This document shows, one piece after another, positions 35,475 through 44,360 of a stretch of DNA of 64,000 nt. The notes under the pieces were generated by a model that worked only from the letters and a program-made list of their open reading frames with translations, made no database searches and was not told where the DNA came from. The DNA comes from Taibaiella soli (GTDB lineage: Bacteria; Bacteroidota; Bacteroidia; Chitinophagales; Chitinophagaceae): assembly GCF_003236175.1 (NCBI RefSeq), contig NZ_QKTW01000016.1, positions 66,482 to 130,481 of the forward strand, written 5' to 3'. Position 1 is the stretch's first letter; the number at the start of each line of letters is the position of its first letter. The position numbers and the translations under genes were made by a program.

Positions 35475-37706
35475 ATGCACCGCATCCTGAAAGGAATTTT
35501 CCGGTTTCTGCCTGTACAGCTGCTGTTTTTACATTTTCGTAAATATCAGTTGCTACTAATCTTTTGGGTCATTATCCTTGCCACCGTTACGGGAAATTTT
35601 GCCGCACATTTTGGTGCAGTGTCCCTTTTTCTCGCACCTGAATACCTCGGCGAAATCAATTTCGTCAGTATGTTTTTGCTTGGTGGTTCAATTGCAGTCT
35701 TTGTAATGGCCTGGCACATTACCACTTTTATTATCCACAGCCACCGCATCCCATTTATGGGTGCTTTACGACAGGCATTCCTTAAGTATTGTATCAACAA
35801 CTCTATTTTACCGCTTGCGTTCCTGATTTTTTATTCTGTTGTAAGTATCAGGTATCAATGGATTAACGAACATGCACCGGGTACTAAAATTCTCCGGCTG
35901 CAACTTGGCTTTTACCTTGGCTTTCTGCTGTTGATTTTTCTTTCGTTTGCCTATTTTTTCCGTGTAGACAGAGATCTACTGAAGACCGTAATTTCGAAAA
36001 TTACCAATCCTTCCCGCATCCGTGAAATCATCCCGTATGATACACTTGACTATGAATATGATCTGATCAGGGCTGACACTTATGTAACAGAAACCTTTAG
36101 CATCGAGCACCTCAGCAAACTTGAAACTTATCCACCGAGACTGCTGCGCACTGTACTAAGGCGTCATCACAGAAATGCAATCACCGCTACGTTATTCGCA
36201 TATATCACGCTCTTGCTGCTTGGTATCTTTATGGAAGAACCAATCCTGCGTATTCCTGCAGGAGCTGGCTTTTTGATTTTGTTTGCAGTAGCAATGGGGC
36301 TTGTTGGTGCGATTAAATATTTTCTGAAAAGCTGGGAGCTGATCGGCTGGATGTGTATCGCTCTGATTGGTGCAATGTTGGTTAACTATAAGGTGATTGA
36401 TCTTCGCAGCATTGCTTATGGTCTCAATTACCATTTACCGGAAAAAGACCGGCCGCAATACAACTATCGCTACCTGCGTCATGTTTTTAGTCAGCAACGA
36501 TATTATGATGATAAGCGACTGGGTGAGCAGCGACTGAATAACTGGAAGAAGAAAAAATCTTTGGGCGGAGCAACAAAGCCACCGTTAATCTTGCTTTGCA
36601 TCAGCGGTGGCGGCTCGCGTGCGGCATATTGGACATTCAGAAGCCTGCAGTATATCGACAGCACGTCTAAAGGCAGCTTGTTTAATCATACAGTGCTGAT
36701 CAGCGGCGCTTCGGGCGGTATGCTCGGAGCCAGCTACTGGCGGGCAGTACATGATGCTTATCAGCAGGGAAAAATTCCAGACCCTTATGCGGCGCGTTAC
36801 CAGGACAACATTGGCAAGGACTTACTGAATGCGATTATTTTTTCTTTCGTGAGTGTGGATTTGATTTCTCCTTTTAACAAGATTTCCATCGGCGGCTATA
36901 ACTACACCAAAGACCGCGGCTATGCCATGGAGCAGGAATTGATCAGAAACACAGAAGGCTTGCTCGACCAAAAAATCGGCGATTACCGTCAGGCAGAATG
37001 GGAAGGCTCTATACCGCAGCTGATCGTAAGCGGCACCATTGTAAATGATGGCCGCAAACTTATGGTATCTGCCCAGCCAATTACCTTCATGACGCAACCG
37101 GAGTATTCATCTAAAGACTCCATGCATGCGCCGATCGACGCGATCGACTTCGCAACATTTTTCTCCAAACAGAATCCCTACAACATGCGGCTGACATCAG
37201 CCCTGCGCATGAATGCTACATTTCCATACGTATTACCTGTTGTAAAATTACCATCGGTTCCGGCGATGAATGTCATGGATGCAGGTATGCGCGATAATTT
37301 TGGCATGGATATCACGCTCCGATATTTGTTTGTATTCCGGGAATGGCTAAAGGAAAACGTCGGTGATGTGATCGTATTGCAGGTCCGGGACACGAAAGAG
37401 TCCAATATATCTAGCCCGACGGACCAGAACAGTCTTCCGAAAATGCTTAGCGACCCTTTGTTTGTCATTCAAACCAAATGGGAAGCTTTTCAATCGTATA
37501 CACAGACTTACCTGAAAGACTACGCACCTAATTTCATCTCAAACAAAATGCATTTTATCACGCTGCAGTATATTCCGCAACAGGCGGGCAACGCCGCAGC
37601 TCTTAATTTCCACCTGACAGAAAAAGAAAAAACCGACCTCTACCAATCGATCTATAACCCGCTGAATCAGCGCCAGATTGATACATTAGCTCATTTGCTG
37701 CAATAG
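35475..37706 (+). CDS. Membrane-bound patatin-like phospholipase
   Basis: About 743-aa protein. Six hydrophobic segments fall in the N-terminal half (within about 25-310), then a patatin domain: oxyanion loop 'CISGGGSRAAYW' (about 375-386), nucleophile 'ISGASGGML' with Ser near 413, and the dyad Asp in 'VMDAGMRDNFG'. Expected to be a Ser/Asp acyl hydrolase on membrane lipids. Start is the ATG at 35475 (a TTG three codons upstream is possible). The 3' end overlaps the convergent glycosyltransferase gene by 21 bases. Confidence 0.82.
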   Translation: MHRILKGIFRFLPVQLLFLHFRKYQLLLIFWVIILATVTGNFAAHFGAVSLFLAPEYLGEINFVSMFLLGGSIAVFVMAWHITTFIIHSHRIPFMGALRQAFLKYCINNSILPLAFLIFYSVVSIRYQWINEHAPGTKILRLQLGFYLGFLLLIFLSFAYFFRVDRDLLKTVISKITNPSRIREIIPYDTLDYEYDLIRADTYVTETFSIEHLSKLETYPPRLLRTVLRRHHRNAITATLFAYITLLLLGIFMEEPILRIPAGAGFLILFAVAMGLVGAIKYFLKSWELIGWMCIALIGAMLVNYKVIDLRSIAYGLNYHLPEKDRPQYNYRYLRHVFSQQRYYDDKRLGEQRLNNWKKKKSLGGATKPPLILLCISGGGSRAAYWTFRSLQYIDSTSKGSLFNHTVLISGASGGMLGASYWRAVHDAYQQGKIPDPYAARYQDNIGKDLLNAIIFSFVSVDLISPFNKISIGGYNYTKDRGYAMEQELIRNTEGLLDQKIGDYRQAEWEGSIPQLIVSGTIVNDGRKLMVSAQPITFMTQPEYSSKDSMHAPIDAIDFATFFSKQNPYNMRLTSALRMNATFPYVLPVVKLPSVPAMNVMDAGMRDNFGMDITLRYLFVFREWLKENVGDVIVLQVRDTKESNISSPTDQNSLPKMLSDPLFVIQTKWEAFQSYTQTYLKDYAPNFISNKMHFITLQYIPQQAGNAAALNFHLTEKEKTDLYQSIYNPLNQRQIDTLAHLLQ

Positions 37707-38606
37707 TCGCTTCCAATCGGGAATAACCGGAATCCAGCGTTTACGGCGCATCTTGTTCCATCCATTACGATTTTGGTAGAAACTGCATTTGTCCTGCATC
37801 GGTGCATGCCACTGTATCAGTTCGGTATGTTTCACCAAATCGCTCCAGGAATCCTTTTCAAAAAATTGGAAGAAAGAAGAAAGGTAGTTGCGCATTTCCT
37901 TAAAGTGCCAGTAATGGAATATTTCTCTGGCCGCGCTGTGAATGAAAGATGTATTCTGAAAATAAAAAGAGAAAGCAAACTGCTCTACCACATGTTTGTG
38001 GAATTGCGTGTACACATCATCCGTAAACTGCAAAACTTGATCCAGCAGATGTGCATACTTTGTATGAAAACCAAGCACCCCGGCATTCCACATCACGGAT
38101 TCGGTAGAAACATTCAACGGTTTGCCGTTTACCTGCAAAGGATTATTCTTTACCAGGAATTTATGCAGCTTCGCAAAAACAGGATTGCCATCGTCTTTGA
38201 TAACACTTTCCTGAATGTGCATATATAATTTACCCGCCTGGATTTCCTGCAGCATATGCATTACAGGATTCAAAAACCAGACGTCAGTATCAAGGTATAA
38301 AATGGCGCCGGAAACGGTTTTCGCCATATCGCGCAATACTTCAATTTTTACACGATGTACGAAATCAATTTCGCCGCGCCATTTTTTTAAATCATCACCA
38401 TTTATAGTACGAAACTTCAGGGGCAGGCTGCTGCCTTTACATTTGTCCCGGAACCATTTTTCCTGATCGGTATAAATGTATATTTCCACGTCAGCCAATT
38501 CAGCTGCAATGTGTTGTTTTGAAATAGACAGCAAGGCAAAAAGGCATTCCTGAAGAATACTTTCATTGCCATAAGCCTGAAAAACTATAAATGAAGATGC
38601 TTGCAT
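37686..38606 (-). CDS. Putative glycosyltransferase, GT-A fold
   Basis: 306-aa cytoplasmic protein. The DxD motif appears in 'GAILYLDTDVWFLNP', with a His-rich C-terminal half ('FHYWHFKEM', 'IQWHAP') that resembles GT8-like or related sugar transferases. Donor and acceptor unknown. Its ATG overlaps the hutH stop by one base (TAATG), so translation of the two is coupled, and its 3' end overlaps the patatin gene tail by 21 bases. Confidence 0.65.
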   Translation of the reverse strand: MQASSFIVFQAYGNESILQECLFALLSISKQHIAAELADVEIYIYTDQEKWFRDKCKGSSLPLKFRTINGDDLKKWRGEIDFVHRVKIEVLRDMAKTVSGAILYLDTDVWFLNPVMHMLQEIQAGKLYMHIQESVIKDDGNPVFAKLHKFLVKNNPLQVNGKPLNVSTESVMWNAGVLGFHTKYAHLLDQVLQFTDDVYTQFHKHVVEQFAFSFYFQNTSFIHSAAREIFHYWHFKEMRNYLSSFFQFFEKDSWSDLVKHTELIQWHAPMQDKCSFYQNRNGWNKMRRKRWIPVIPDWKRLLQQMS

Positions 38607-40087
38607 TACTTATTGATCCAATTTGCAGGGTCTTGGTTTAAAAATTGTTCCGCAATTATAAGATCATCGTGCAAAATCCGGTCTTTATCCATGAAAGAAA
38701 CCTTGCTGCGCAGATCACTCCACAGTTGTTCCAGCGCTGGAGACGATTTTTCCGGATGACGGAAATCCAAAGCCTGAGCGGCCGTAAGTAACTCAATGCC
38801 GAGCACGCGCTGCACGTTTTGCAACACACGACGCAGTTTGGTAGCGGCATTAGCGCCCATGCTCACGTGATCTTCCTGACCATTGCTACTCACGATGCTA
38901 TCTACGGAAGCCGGCATACACAGTTGTTTATTCTGACTTACAATAGAAGCTGCGGTATATTGAGCGATCATAAAGCCACTGTTCAAACCCGCATCAGGAG
39001 CCAGGAACGGAGGTAAATTACGCTGCCCGCTAATCAACAGGTAAGTTCTTCTTTCTGAAATATTTGCCAGTTCTGCCATTGCAATCGCTAAAAAGTCGAG
39101 GTGCAAAGCCAGCGGCTGACCGTGGAAATTACCGCCACTCACAATCGCATCTTCATCATGGAATACAATTGGATTGTCCGTAACAGAATTAATTTCTACT
39201 TCTACTACATTAGTCACAGTATCGATCACATCTTTCGTAGCGCCATGTACTTGTGGCATGCAACGGAAAGAGTACGGATCCTGAACCTGTTGTTTGGGCA
39301 AAGCCTGAATGGCGCTGCCTTGCAGATAGCTCAAAATATTTTGTGCCGTTGCGATTTGACCTTTATGCGGTCTTACACGATGAATCGGATGTCCAAATGG
39401 CTCATTTTTAGCCATAAATGCATCCGCAGAAAGTGCACCGATAAGATCAGCCCACTGAGATAATTTTTTTGATTGCAGCAAAGACCAGGTTGCATAACTA
39501 CTCATAAACTGAGTACCGTTCAACAGCGCCAGTCCTTCTTTTGCAGCCAGTGGCAATGGTTCCAAGCCATTTTCTTTCAACACGGAAGCTGCATCACGCT
39601 TTTCACCTTTGTAATGAACAAGTCCTTTACCGAAAATGGGCAGCGATAAATGCGCCAGTGGGGCAAGGTCGCCTGAAGCGCCCAGAGAGCCTTGTTCATA
39701 CACAACAGGAATAATACCGAGGTTGTAAAAATCCACCAGGCGTTGTACAATCTCTTTACGAACACCACTATATCCCTGACTCAATCCATGCACTTTCAAC
39801 AAAAGCATCCAACGTACAATTTCGACGGGCACTTCATCGCCCATACCACAAGCATGTGAACATACAAGGTTTTCCTGCAGTTGCGACAGTTCATTGTCTT
39901 CAATACGCACATTACAAAGCGAACCAAACCCTGTGTTGATGCCATAATAAGTATCTCCTTTCTTCAGGATATCATCAAGATAAGCTCTGTTGTGTGCAAT
40001 ACGTTGTACAGCGTCGCCCGAAAGAGCAAGCGCTTCATTGTTCCAACTCTTCAGGTATTCGATAGAAATATGTTCTGGCAATTCCAT
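38606..40087 (-). CDS. hutH: Histidine ammonia-lyase
   Basis: 493-aa cytoplasmic MIO enzyme that deaminates L-His to trans-urocanate. The MIO tripeptide is A137-S138-G139 in 'GSLGASGDLAPL'; catalytic Tyr is Y48 ('YYGINTGFG'); 'SFRCMPQVHGA' carries the conserved Arg. The substrate-selectivity pair is Ser77-His78 in 'NLVCSHACG', as in HAL, not the His-Leu of tyrosine lyases. No hutU, hutI or hutG follow; instead a glycosyltransferase gene overlaps the stop codon. A minus-strand TAGGTTTG box lies upstream. Confidence 0.88.
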   Translation of the reverse strand: MELPEHISIEYLKSWNNEALALSGDAVQRIAHNRAYLDDILKKGDTYYGINTGFGSLCNVRIEDNELSQLQENLVCSHACGMGDEVPVEIVRWMLLLKVHGLSQGYSGVRKEIVQRLVDFYNLGIIPVVYEQGSLGASGDLAPLAHLSLPIFGKGLVHYKGEKRDAASVLKENGLEPLPLAAKEGLALLNGTQFMSSYATWSLLQSKKLSQWADLIGALSADAFMAKNEPFGHPIHRVRPHKGQIATAQNILSYLQGSAIQALPKQQVQDPYSFRCMPQVHGATKDVIDTVTNVVEVEINSVTDNPIVFHDEDAIVSGGNFHGQPLALHLDFLAIAMAELANISERRTYLLISGQRNLPPFLAPDAGLNSGFMIAQYTAASIVSQNKQLCMPASVDSIVSSNGQEDHVSMGANAATKLRRVLQNVQRVLGIELLTAAQALDFRHPEKSSPALEQLWSDLRSKVSFMDKDRILHDDLIIAEQFLNQDPANWINK

Positions 40088-40109
40088 AAGACTCGTTTAA
40101 TTAAGCCCG

Positions 40110-40117
40110 CAAACCTA
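40110..40117 (-). promoter_or_regulatory. Putative -7 box for hutH
   Basis: Minus-strand TAGGTTTG fits TAnnTTTG, 22 bases upstream of the hutH ATG. Confidence 0.35.
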
Positions 40118-40198
40118 CAAGAAAAAGCTGAGACCCCTAGTCTTTCAGGTCATAGGGCAAGTGATTATAATATTACAAAAAGCACACTTTCTATAATA

Positions 40199-40214
40199 TT
40201 GGCACGTTTTAAGC
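40199..40214 (+). promoter_or_regulatory. Putative sigma-54 promoter of the M16 protease gene
   Basis: 'TTGGCACGttttaaGC': GG at 40201-40202 and GC at 40213-40214 with exactly ten bases between, and the full upstream TTGGCACG block. Only the TT of the -12 TTGC departs from consensus. Transcription would start near 40226, 32 bases before the ATG. Confidence 0.55.
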
Positions 40215-40257
40215 GTTGTTTATTATATTTATTACCTCTTTTAAAACTTGTATTTCG

Positions 40258-43017
40258 ATGAAATTCCAAAAATTCCTGATCCCCTGTTTTGCGGTTCCGC
40301 TACTGATGGGCGGCCTCGCAGCGCAGGCCCAAAAGAAATCCGCTACTCCTTCAAAAGCTACGAAACCGGCAGCCGGCGCTCCCGTTAAAGTTACCAGCGT
40401 AGAAGGTATTACTGAATACCGCCTCCCGAATGGGCTGCGTGTATTGCTGTTTCCAGATCCATCGAAACCAAAAATAACGGTAAACATTACCTACCTCGTA
40501 GGCTCCCGTATGGAAGGCTATGGGGAAACGGGCATGGCGCACCTTTTGGAACATATGATGTTTAAAGGGTCAACCAAACACACGAATGTACCTCAGGAAC
40601 TGACCACACACGGTGCATCACCAAACGGTACTACTTCCTATGATCGTACTAACTATTTCGAATCATTTACAGCTACAGACGAAAATCTGAATTGGGCGCT
40701 CGATCTGGAATCTGATCGTATGCTGAATTCTTTCATCGCCGATAAAGACCTGAAAAGTGAATTCAGTGTAGTGCGCAATGAGTTTGAATCCGGAGAAAAT
40801 AGCCCATCAAATGTATTGATGGAACGCGTGTTGTCTTCAGCTTATTTATGGCATAACTATGGTAAATCAACCATCGGATCTAAAGAGGATATTGAACGCG
40901 TGCCGATCAAAAATCTGCAGGCATTTTATAAAAAATACTACCAACCCGACAATGCAATCTTACTTGTTGCCGGTAAAATTGATGAAGCAAAAACATTGGC
41001 TTTAGTCAACAAATATTTCGGCGGCCTGGCAAAACCTACCCGTGTTATTGATCCTACTTACACGGTAGAACCAACACAGGACGGCGAACGCACGGTAGAG
41101 CTGCGCCGCGTTGGCGACGTACAATCAATGGCGGTAGCTTACCACATGGTTTCTGGCTCACACCCCGATTATGCAACCTTCGATTTCCTGAATGAAATTC
41201 TGACCAACGAACCAAACGGACGTTTGTATCAGGCATTGGTGAAACCGGGCAAAGCAAGCAGCCTCTGGGCTTATGATCCGGGATTGAAGGACCCAAGCTT
41301 CTTTTACATCAACGCAGATGTGCCGAAAGAACGCTCTCTGGACAGCGCACAGGACATCATGTACAAGGTGATCGATGAACTGAAAACGAAACCAGTGACC
41401 GCTGATGAAGTAGAGAAGGCGCGCGCCAAGCTTCTGAAAAACTATGATGAAGTTTATCGAAATACAGAATACACAGGTCTTACATTGAGTGAGTTTATGG
41501 CCGCCGGCGACTGGAGACTGGCATTCATCTACCGCGATAATCTGAAAAAAGTAACGGCTGATGATGTAAATCGTGTAGTGAAAAATTACATCATGAAATC
41601 GAACCGCACAGCGGGCGTTTTCATCCCTTCAACAAATCCGAAACGTGCTGAAATTCCTGCATCTCCGAATGTAGACAGCATGGTGCAAAACTACAAAGGT
41701 CAAGAAGCGCTCGCAACAGCTGAAGCTTTTGATCCAACACCGGCTAACATCGAAAAACGTGTAGTACGTGGCGAAATCGCCGGCGGAGCTAAATATGCGA
41801 TGTTGTCTAAAACAACGCGTGGCAATACCGTGGAAGCGCGCATCACACTGCGCATGGGCGATGAAAAATCGCTGACTGGCAAATCCACCGTTGCTTCTAT
41901 GACTGCTGATATGCTGAAACGTGGCACGAAGAATAAGTCTATGGCGCAGATCAATGAAACGCTCGACAAGCTTTCTTCTTCCCTGAATATTTACAGCACT
42001 GGTCAAGTCGTGGTATTGATGATTCAGTCTACCAAACAAAATCTTCCTCAGGTACTGGATCTTGTTGATGAAATCCTCCACCAGCCTGCATTCCCGGATG
42101 CTGAGTTTGCAACGCTTTCTACAGAACGTCTCACGGGTTTCGACCAGGAACGTTCCGAACCACAATCTATCGCAGGACGCGAATTCAACAAAGTAGAAAA
42201 TCCTTTCCCTAAAGATGATTTCCACTATGTGATGACGTTGGATGAAGAAGTAGCGGCAACAAAAGCAACTACGGTAAACGATGTAAAACAATTCTACAAA
42301 GACTATTACAACGGTGTTAATGCTACTGCAGGTCTTGTAGGTGATATGGACGAAGCAGCAGTAAAAGAAAAGTTGAATAAAATGCTCGGCAACTGGACTG
42401 CACCTAAAAGCTATACACGCGTTCCGGAAAAATATGTAGACGTAACACCGGCAGATAAAGAATATAAAACGCCGGATAAGAAAAACGCTATGCTGATGGC
42501 GGGCATGAACCTGAAGCTGCGCGATGATAATCCTGATTATCCGGCGCTGATGATGGGCGACTTTATCTTCGGCGGAGGCTTCCTGAACTCACGTCTGGCA
42601 ACACGTATCCGTCAGAAAGAAGGTATCAGCTATGGTGTCGGCTCATGGCTGCAGGCTGAAAGCTGGGATGAAAGCGGTTCTTTCGGTTCTTATGCAATCT
42701 ACAATCCGGAAAATAAAGACAAGCTGATTGCTGCTTATAAAGATGAAATGACGAAGATGCTGACGAATGGTTTCACTGAAGACGAACTGAAACAAGCGAA
42801 AAGCGGTATCGTTCAATATCGTCAGAACAGTCGTACGAATGATGGCAATCTGGCCGGCAAACTGGCAAGCTATCTGCGTCTTGATCGTACGATGGCTTGG
42901 GATCAATCTTTTGACGACAAACTGCAAAAACTCACTGTTGCAGACGTAAATGCAGCGATGAAAAAATACCTCGACGTGAACAAAATTTCGTTCATTAAAG
43001 CAGGCGATTTTAAATAG
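40258..43017 (+). CDS. M16 family zinc metalloprotease (pitrilysin-like), secreted
   Basis: 919-aa two-repeat M16 peptidase. A signal peptide occupies residues 1-25 ('GGLAAQAQ'), then a Lys/Ala/Pro linker. The N-terminal repeat has the inverted zinc motif H95-L-L-E98-H99 ('AHLLEHMMFKG') and the downstream Glu region 'VRNEFESGENSP'. The C-terminal repeat (from about 490) lacks HxxEH and is the usual inactive half with 'RLATRIRQKEGISYGVGSW'. Periplasmic peptide turnover is the likely role. The ATG at 40258 is chosen because earlier in-frame starts would overlap the sigma-54-like promoter. Confidence 0.9.
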   Translation: MKFQKFLIPCFAVPLLMGGLAAQAQKKSATPSKATKPAAGAPVKVTSVEGITEYRLPNGLRVLLFPDPSKPKITVNITYLVGSRMEGYGETGMAHLLEHMMFKGSTKHTNVPQELTTHGASPNGTTSYDRTNYFESFTATDENLNWALDLESDRMLNSFIADKDLKSEFSVVRNEFESGENSPSNVLMERVLSSAYLWHNYGKSTIGSKEDIERVPIKNLQAFYKKYYQPDNAILLVAGKIDEAKTLALVNKYFGGLAKPTRVIDPTYTVEPTQDGERTVELRRVGDVQSMAVAYHMVSGSHPDYATFDFLNEILTNEPNGRLYQALVKPGKASSLWAYDPGLKDPSFFYINADVPKERSLDSAQDIMYKVIDELKTKPVTADEVEKARAKLLKNYDEVYRNTEYTGLTLSEFMAAGDWRLAFIYRDNLKKVTADDVNRVVKNYIMKSNRTAGVFIPSTNPKRAEIPASPNVDSMVQNYKGQEALATAEAFDPTPANIEKRVVRGEIAGGAKYAMLSKTTRGNTVEARITLRMGDEKSLTGKSTVASMTADMLKRGTKNKSMAQINETLDKLSSSLNIYSTGQVVVLMIQSTKQNLPQVLDLVDEILHQPAFPDAEFATLSTERLTGFDQERSEPQSIAGREFNKVENPFPKDDFHYVMTLDEEVAATKATTVNDVKQFYKDYYNGVNATAGLVGDMDEAAVKEKLNKMLGNWTAPKSYTRVPEKYVDVTPADKEYKTPDKKNAMLMAGMNLKLRDDNPDYPALMMGDFIFGGGFLNSRLATRIRQKEGISYGVGSWLQAESWDESGSFGSYAIYNPENKDKLIAAYKDEMTKMLTNGFTEDELKQAKSGIVQYRQNSRTNDGNLAGKLASYLRLDRTMAWDQSFDDKLQKLTVADVNAAMKKYLDVNKISFIKAGDFK

Positions 43018-43040
43018 GCTTTCAGACAAAGGCAAATATC

Positions 43041-43076
43041 AAAAAACCCCAACAGTACTGTTGGGGTTTTATTTTT
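43041..43076. terminator. Strong terminator between the M16 gene and the paralogue array
   Basis: Perfect 13-bp stem 43043-43055 / 43058-43070, A-run left and T-run right; it can serve both the M16 gene (+) and the minus-strand five-gene locus ending at 43069. Confidence 0.88.
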
Positions 43077-43503
43077 GCCGCGTAGCAACATGAGCCGGCG
43101 AATGCAAATACAATAGATAAAATGAGAAGATCGTATTACCTATAACCAACAACACTAGCAGCCAAACAATCAACGTACCGGTGTTATTCTTCCTTCTCGG
43201 CCATTTATCAAATTCACGGAAATATTTTCGCCAGAGTTTTTTGTTTCTGAAGCAGACAATGTTGAATACAAATATGGATAGACCAACGCCTATAAAAATT
43301 AGAAAAAAACAATCATCTCCTAACGAAGTATCGGTGAGTATTGCGTAATGCATAAACAGCGAAAACAGCGCAAGCATTTCTAGCATTGCAATACTCGAAG
43401 CGGCGTTTATATCTGGATATTGTTTGCGAAAACCGAGATCTGTTATTACGAAGAATCTATACAGTTTATAAAACAAATAGTAATAGGCTTTTCTGATGGT
43501 CAT
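43069..43503 (-). CDS. Three-TM paralogue 1, candidate immunity protein
   Basis: 144-aa membrane protein with TMs at about 36-57, 65-84 and 109-132. It shares with its two neighbours an N-terminal '[11 protein letters not shown]' box and a cytoplasmic '[11 protein letters not shown]' box between TM2 and TM3. No known family recognised. Last of five same-strand genes behind TssD and a putative effector; tandem, divergent copies after an effector are typical of immunity genes. Least similar of the three. Confidence 0.6.
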
Positions 43504-43522
43504 GACTTAAATTTTTGCCAGC

Positions 43523-43930
43523 CTAGATGCGCCCAAACCTGACGTACAAAAAATAAATGGACACAATGAGATTCACCAAAATCAGAACTATGCCAGACCA
43601 TACAATCAAACCACCCAATCGATTCTTTTTCGGAGGCCATTTTTCAAATTCGCGAACATGTTTTTTCCAATCTCCATTCCGATCAAAAGCAAAATAGTTT
43701 ACTGCAAAAACGACAACCAAGGGAATGAACATATATGGCTTAGTCAACATTATCGGCGTTTTCGCCTTTGTTATTCCCACATAATAACTGACCCGAGAGA
43801 AGTAAAACCAGATTTCGAGCGCTCCGATAGAAATAATTGCTTTCTGATCACTCATCCAAACAGAAGGTCCGGCCTCATAAAAACGGTATAGTTTGTAGAA
43901 CAGGTAGTAGTAAGCCCGTTTCATAGCCAT
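43523..43930 (-). CDS. Three-TM paralogue 2, candidate immunity protein
   Basis: 135-aa membrane protein with the same layout: '[13 protein letters not shown]', TM1 about 32-52, TM2 about 63-82, 'REFEKWPPKKN', TM3 about 105-128. It starts 19 bases from paralogue 1 and 9 bases after paralogue 3. The extracytoplasmic loop between TM1 and TM2 is the most variable part among the copies, where specificity would be expected. Confidence 0.6.
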   Translation of the reverse strand: MAMKRAYYYLFYKLYRFYEAGPSVWMSDQKAIISIGALEIWFYFSRVSYYVGITKAKTPIMLTKPYMFIPLVVVFAVNYFAFDRNGDWKKHVREFEKWPPKKNRLGGLIVWSGIVLILVNLIVSIYFLYVRFGRI

Positions 43931-43939
43931 CTTTTGTCC

Positions 43940-44338
43940 CTAAGTTTGATAAAACAAATAAATAACAAAAACCAAATTTGCCGCAATCATTAAAATTGAA
44001 GCCCATACGATTATTCCACCTATTCTATTTTTTCTTTTAGGCCACTGTTCAAATTCATGCACATATTTTCTCGATACGTCGCTTCTGCCGAAAGCAAAAT
44101 ATTTGACACACAGAATAACCACCAATATACTATAGGTCCATACCCCACCTAATACCGATTCTGAGTTCTGAGGATTAACAATCGCTACATAATACCCTAG
44201 CAACGTAAAGAAAAACCAAATTTCAAGGACGATGAGAGAGAGAATTGCCTTCCAATCGCTCATCCGTACATCTGGACAATTTTCGTAAAATTTGTACAGC
44301 TTATAGAATAAATAATAGTAGACCCCTGGGATCGTCAT
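43940..44338 (-). CDS. Three-TM paralogue 3, candidate immunity protein
   Basis: 132 residues from the ATG at 44338, chosen because it aligns with the starts of the other copies ([17 protein letters not shown]); upstream in-frame ATGs at 44350 and 44374 exist, and the latter would overlap the effector gene. Same three-TM plan with 'HEFEQWPKRKN'. First copy after the putative effector, so the most likely cognate partner. Confidence 0.6.
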   Translation of the reverse strand: MTIPGVYYYLFYKLYKFYENCPDVRMSDWKAILSLIVLEIWFFFTLLGYYVAIVNPQNSESVLGGVWTYSILVVILCVKYFAFGRSDVSRKYVHEFEQWPKRKNRIGGIIVWASILMIAANLVFVIYLFYQT

Positions 44339-44360
44339 TCTCGAATGCATATTTACTATA

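Noticed and set aside
38606-40087. Tyrosine ammonia-lyase of a flexirubin or aryl-polyene cluster
   Set aside because: Selectivity residues are Ser-His as in histidine lyases, and no pigment genes are adjacent.
41629-42291. 220-aa antisense frame inside the M16 protease gene
   Set aside because: Shadow frame of a clearly conserved plus-strand gene; no family resemblance.
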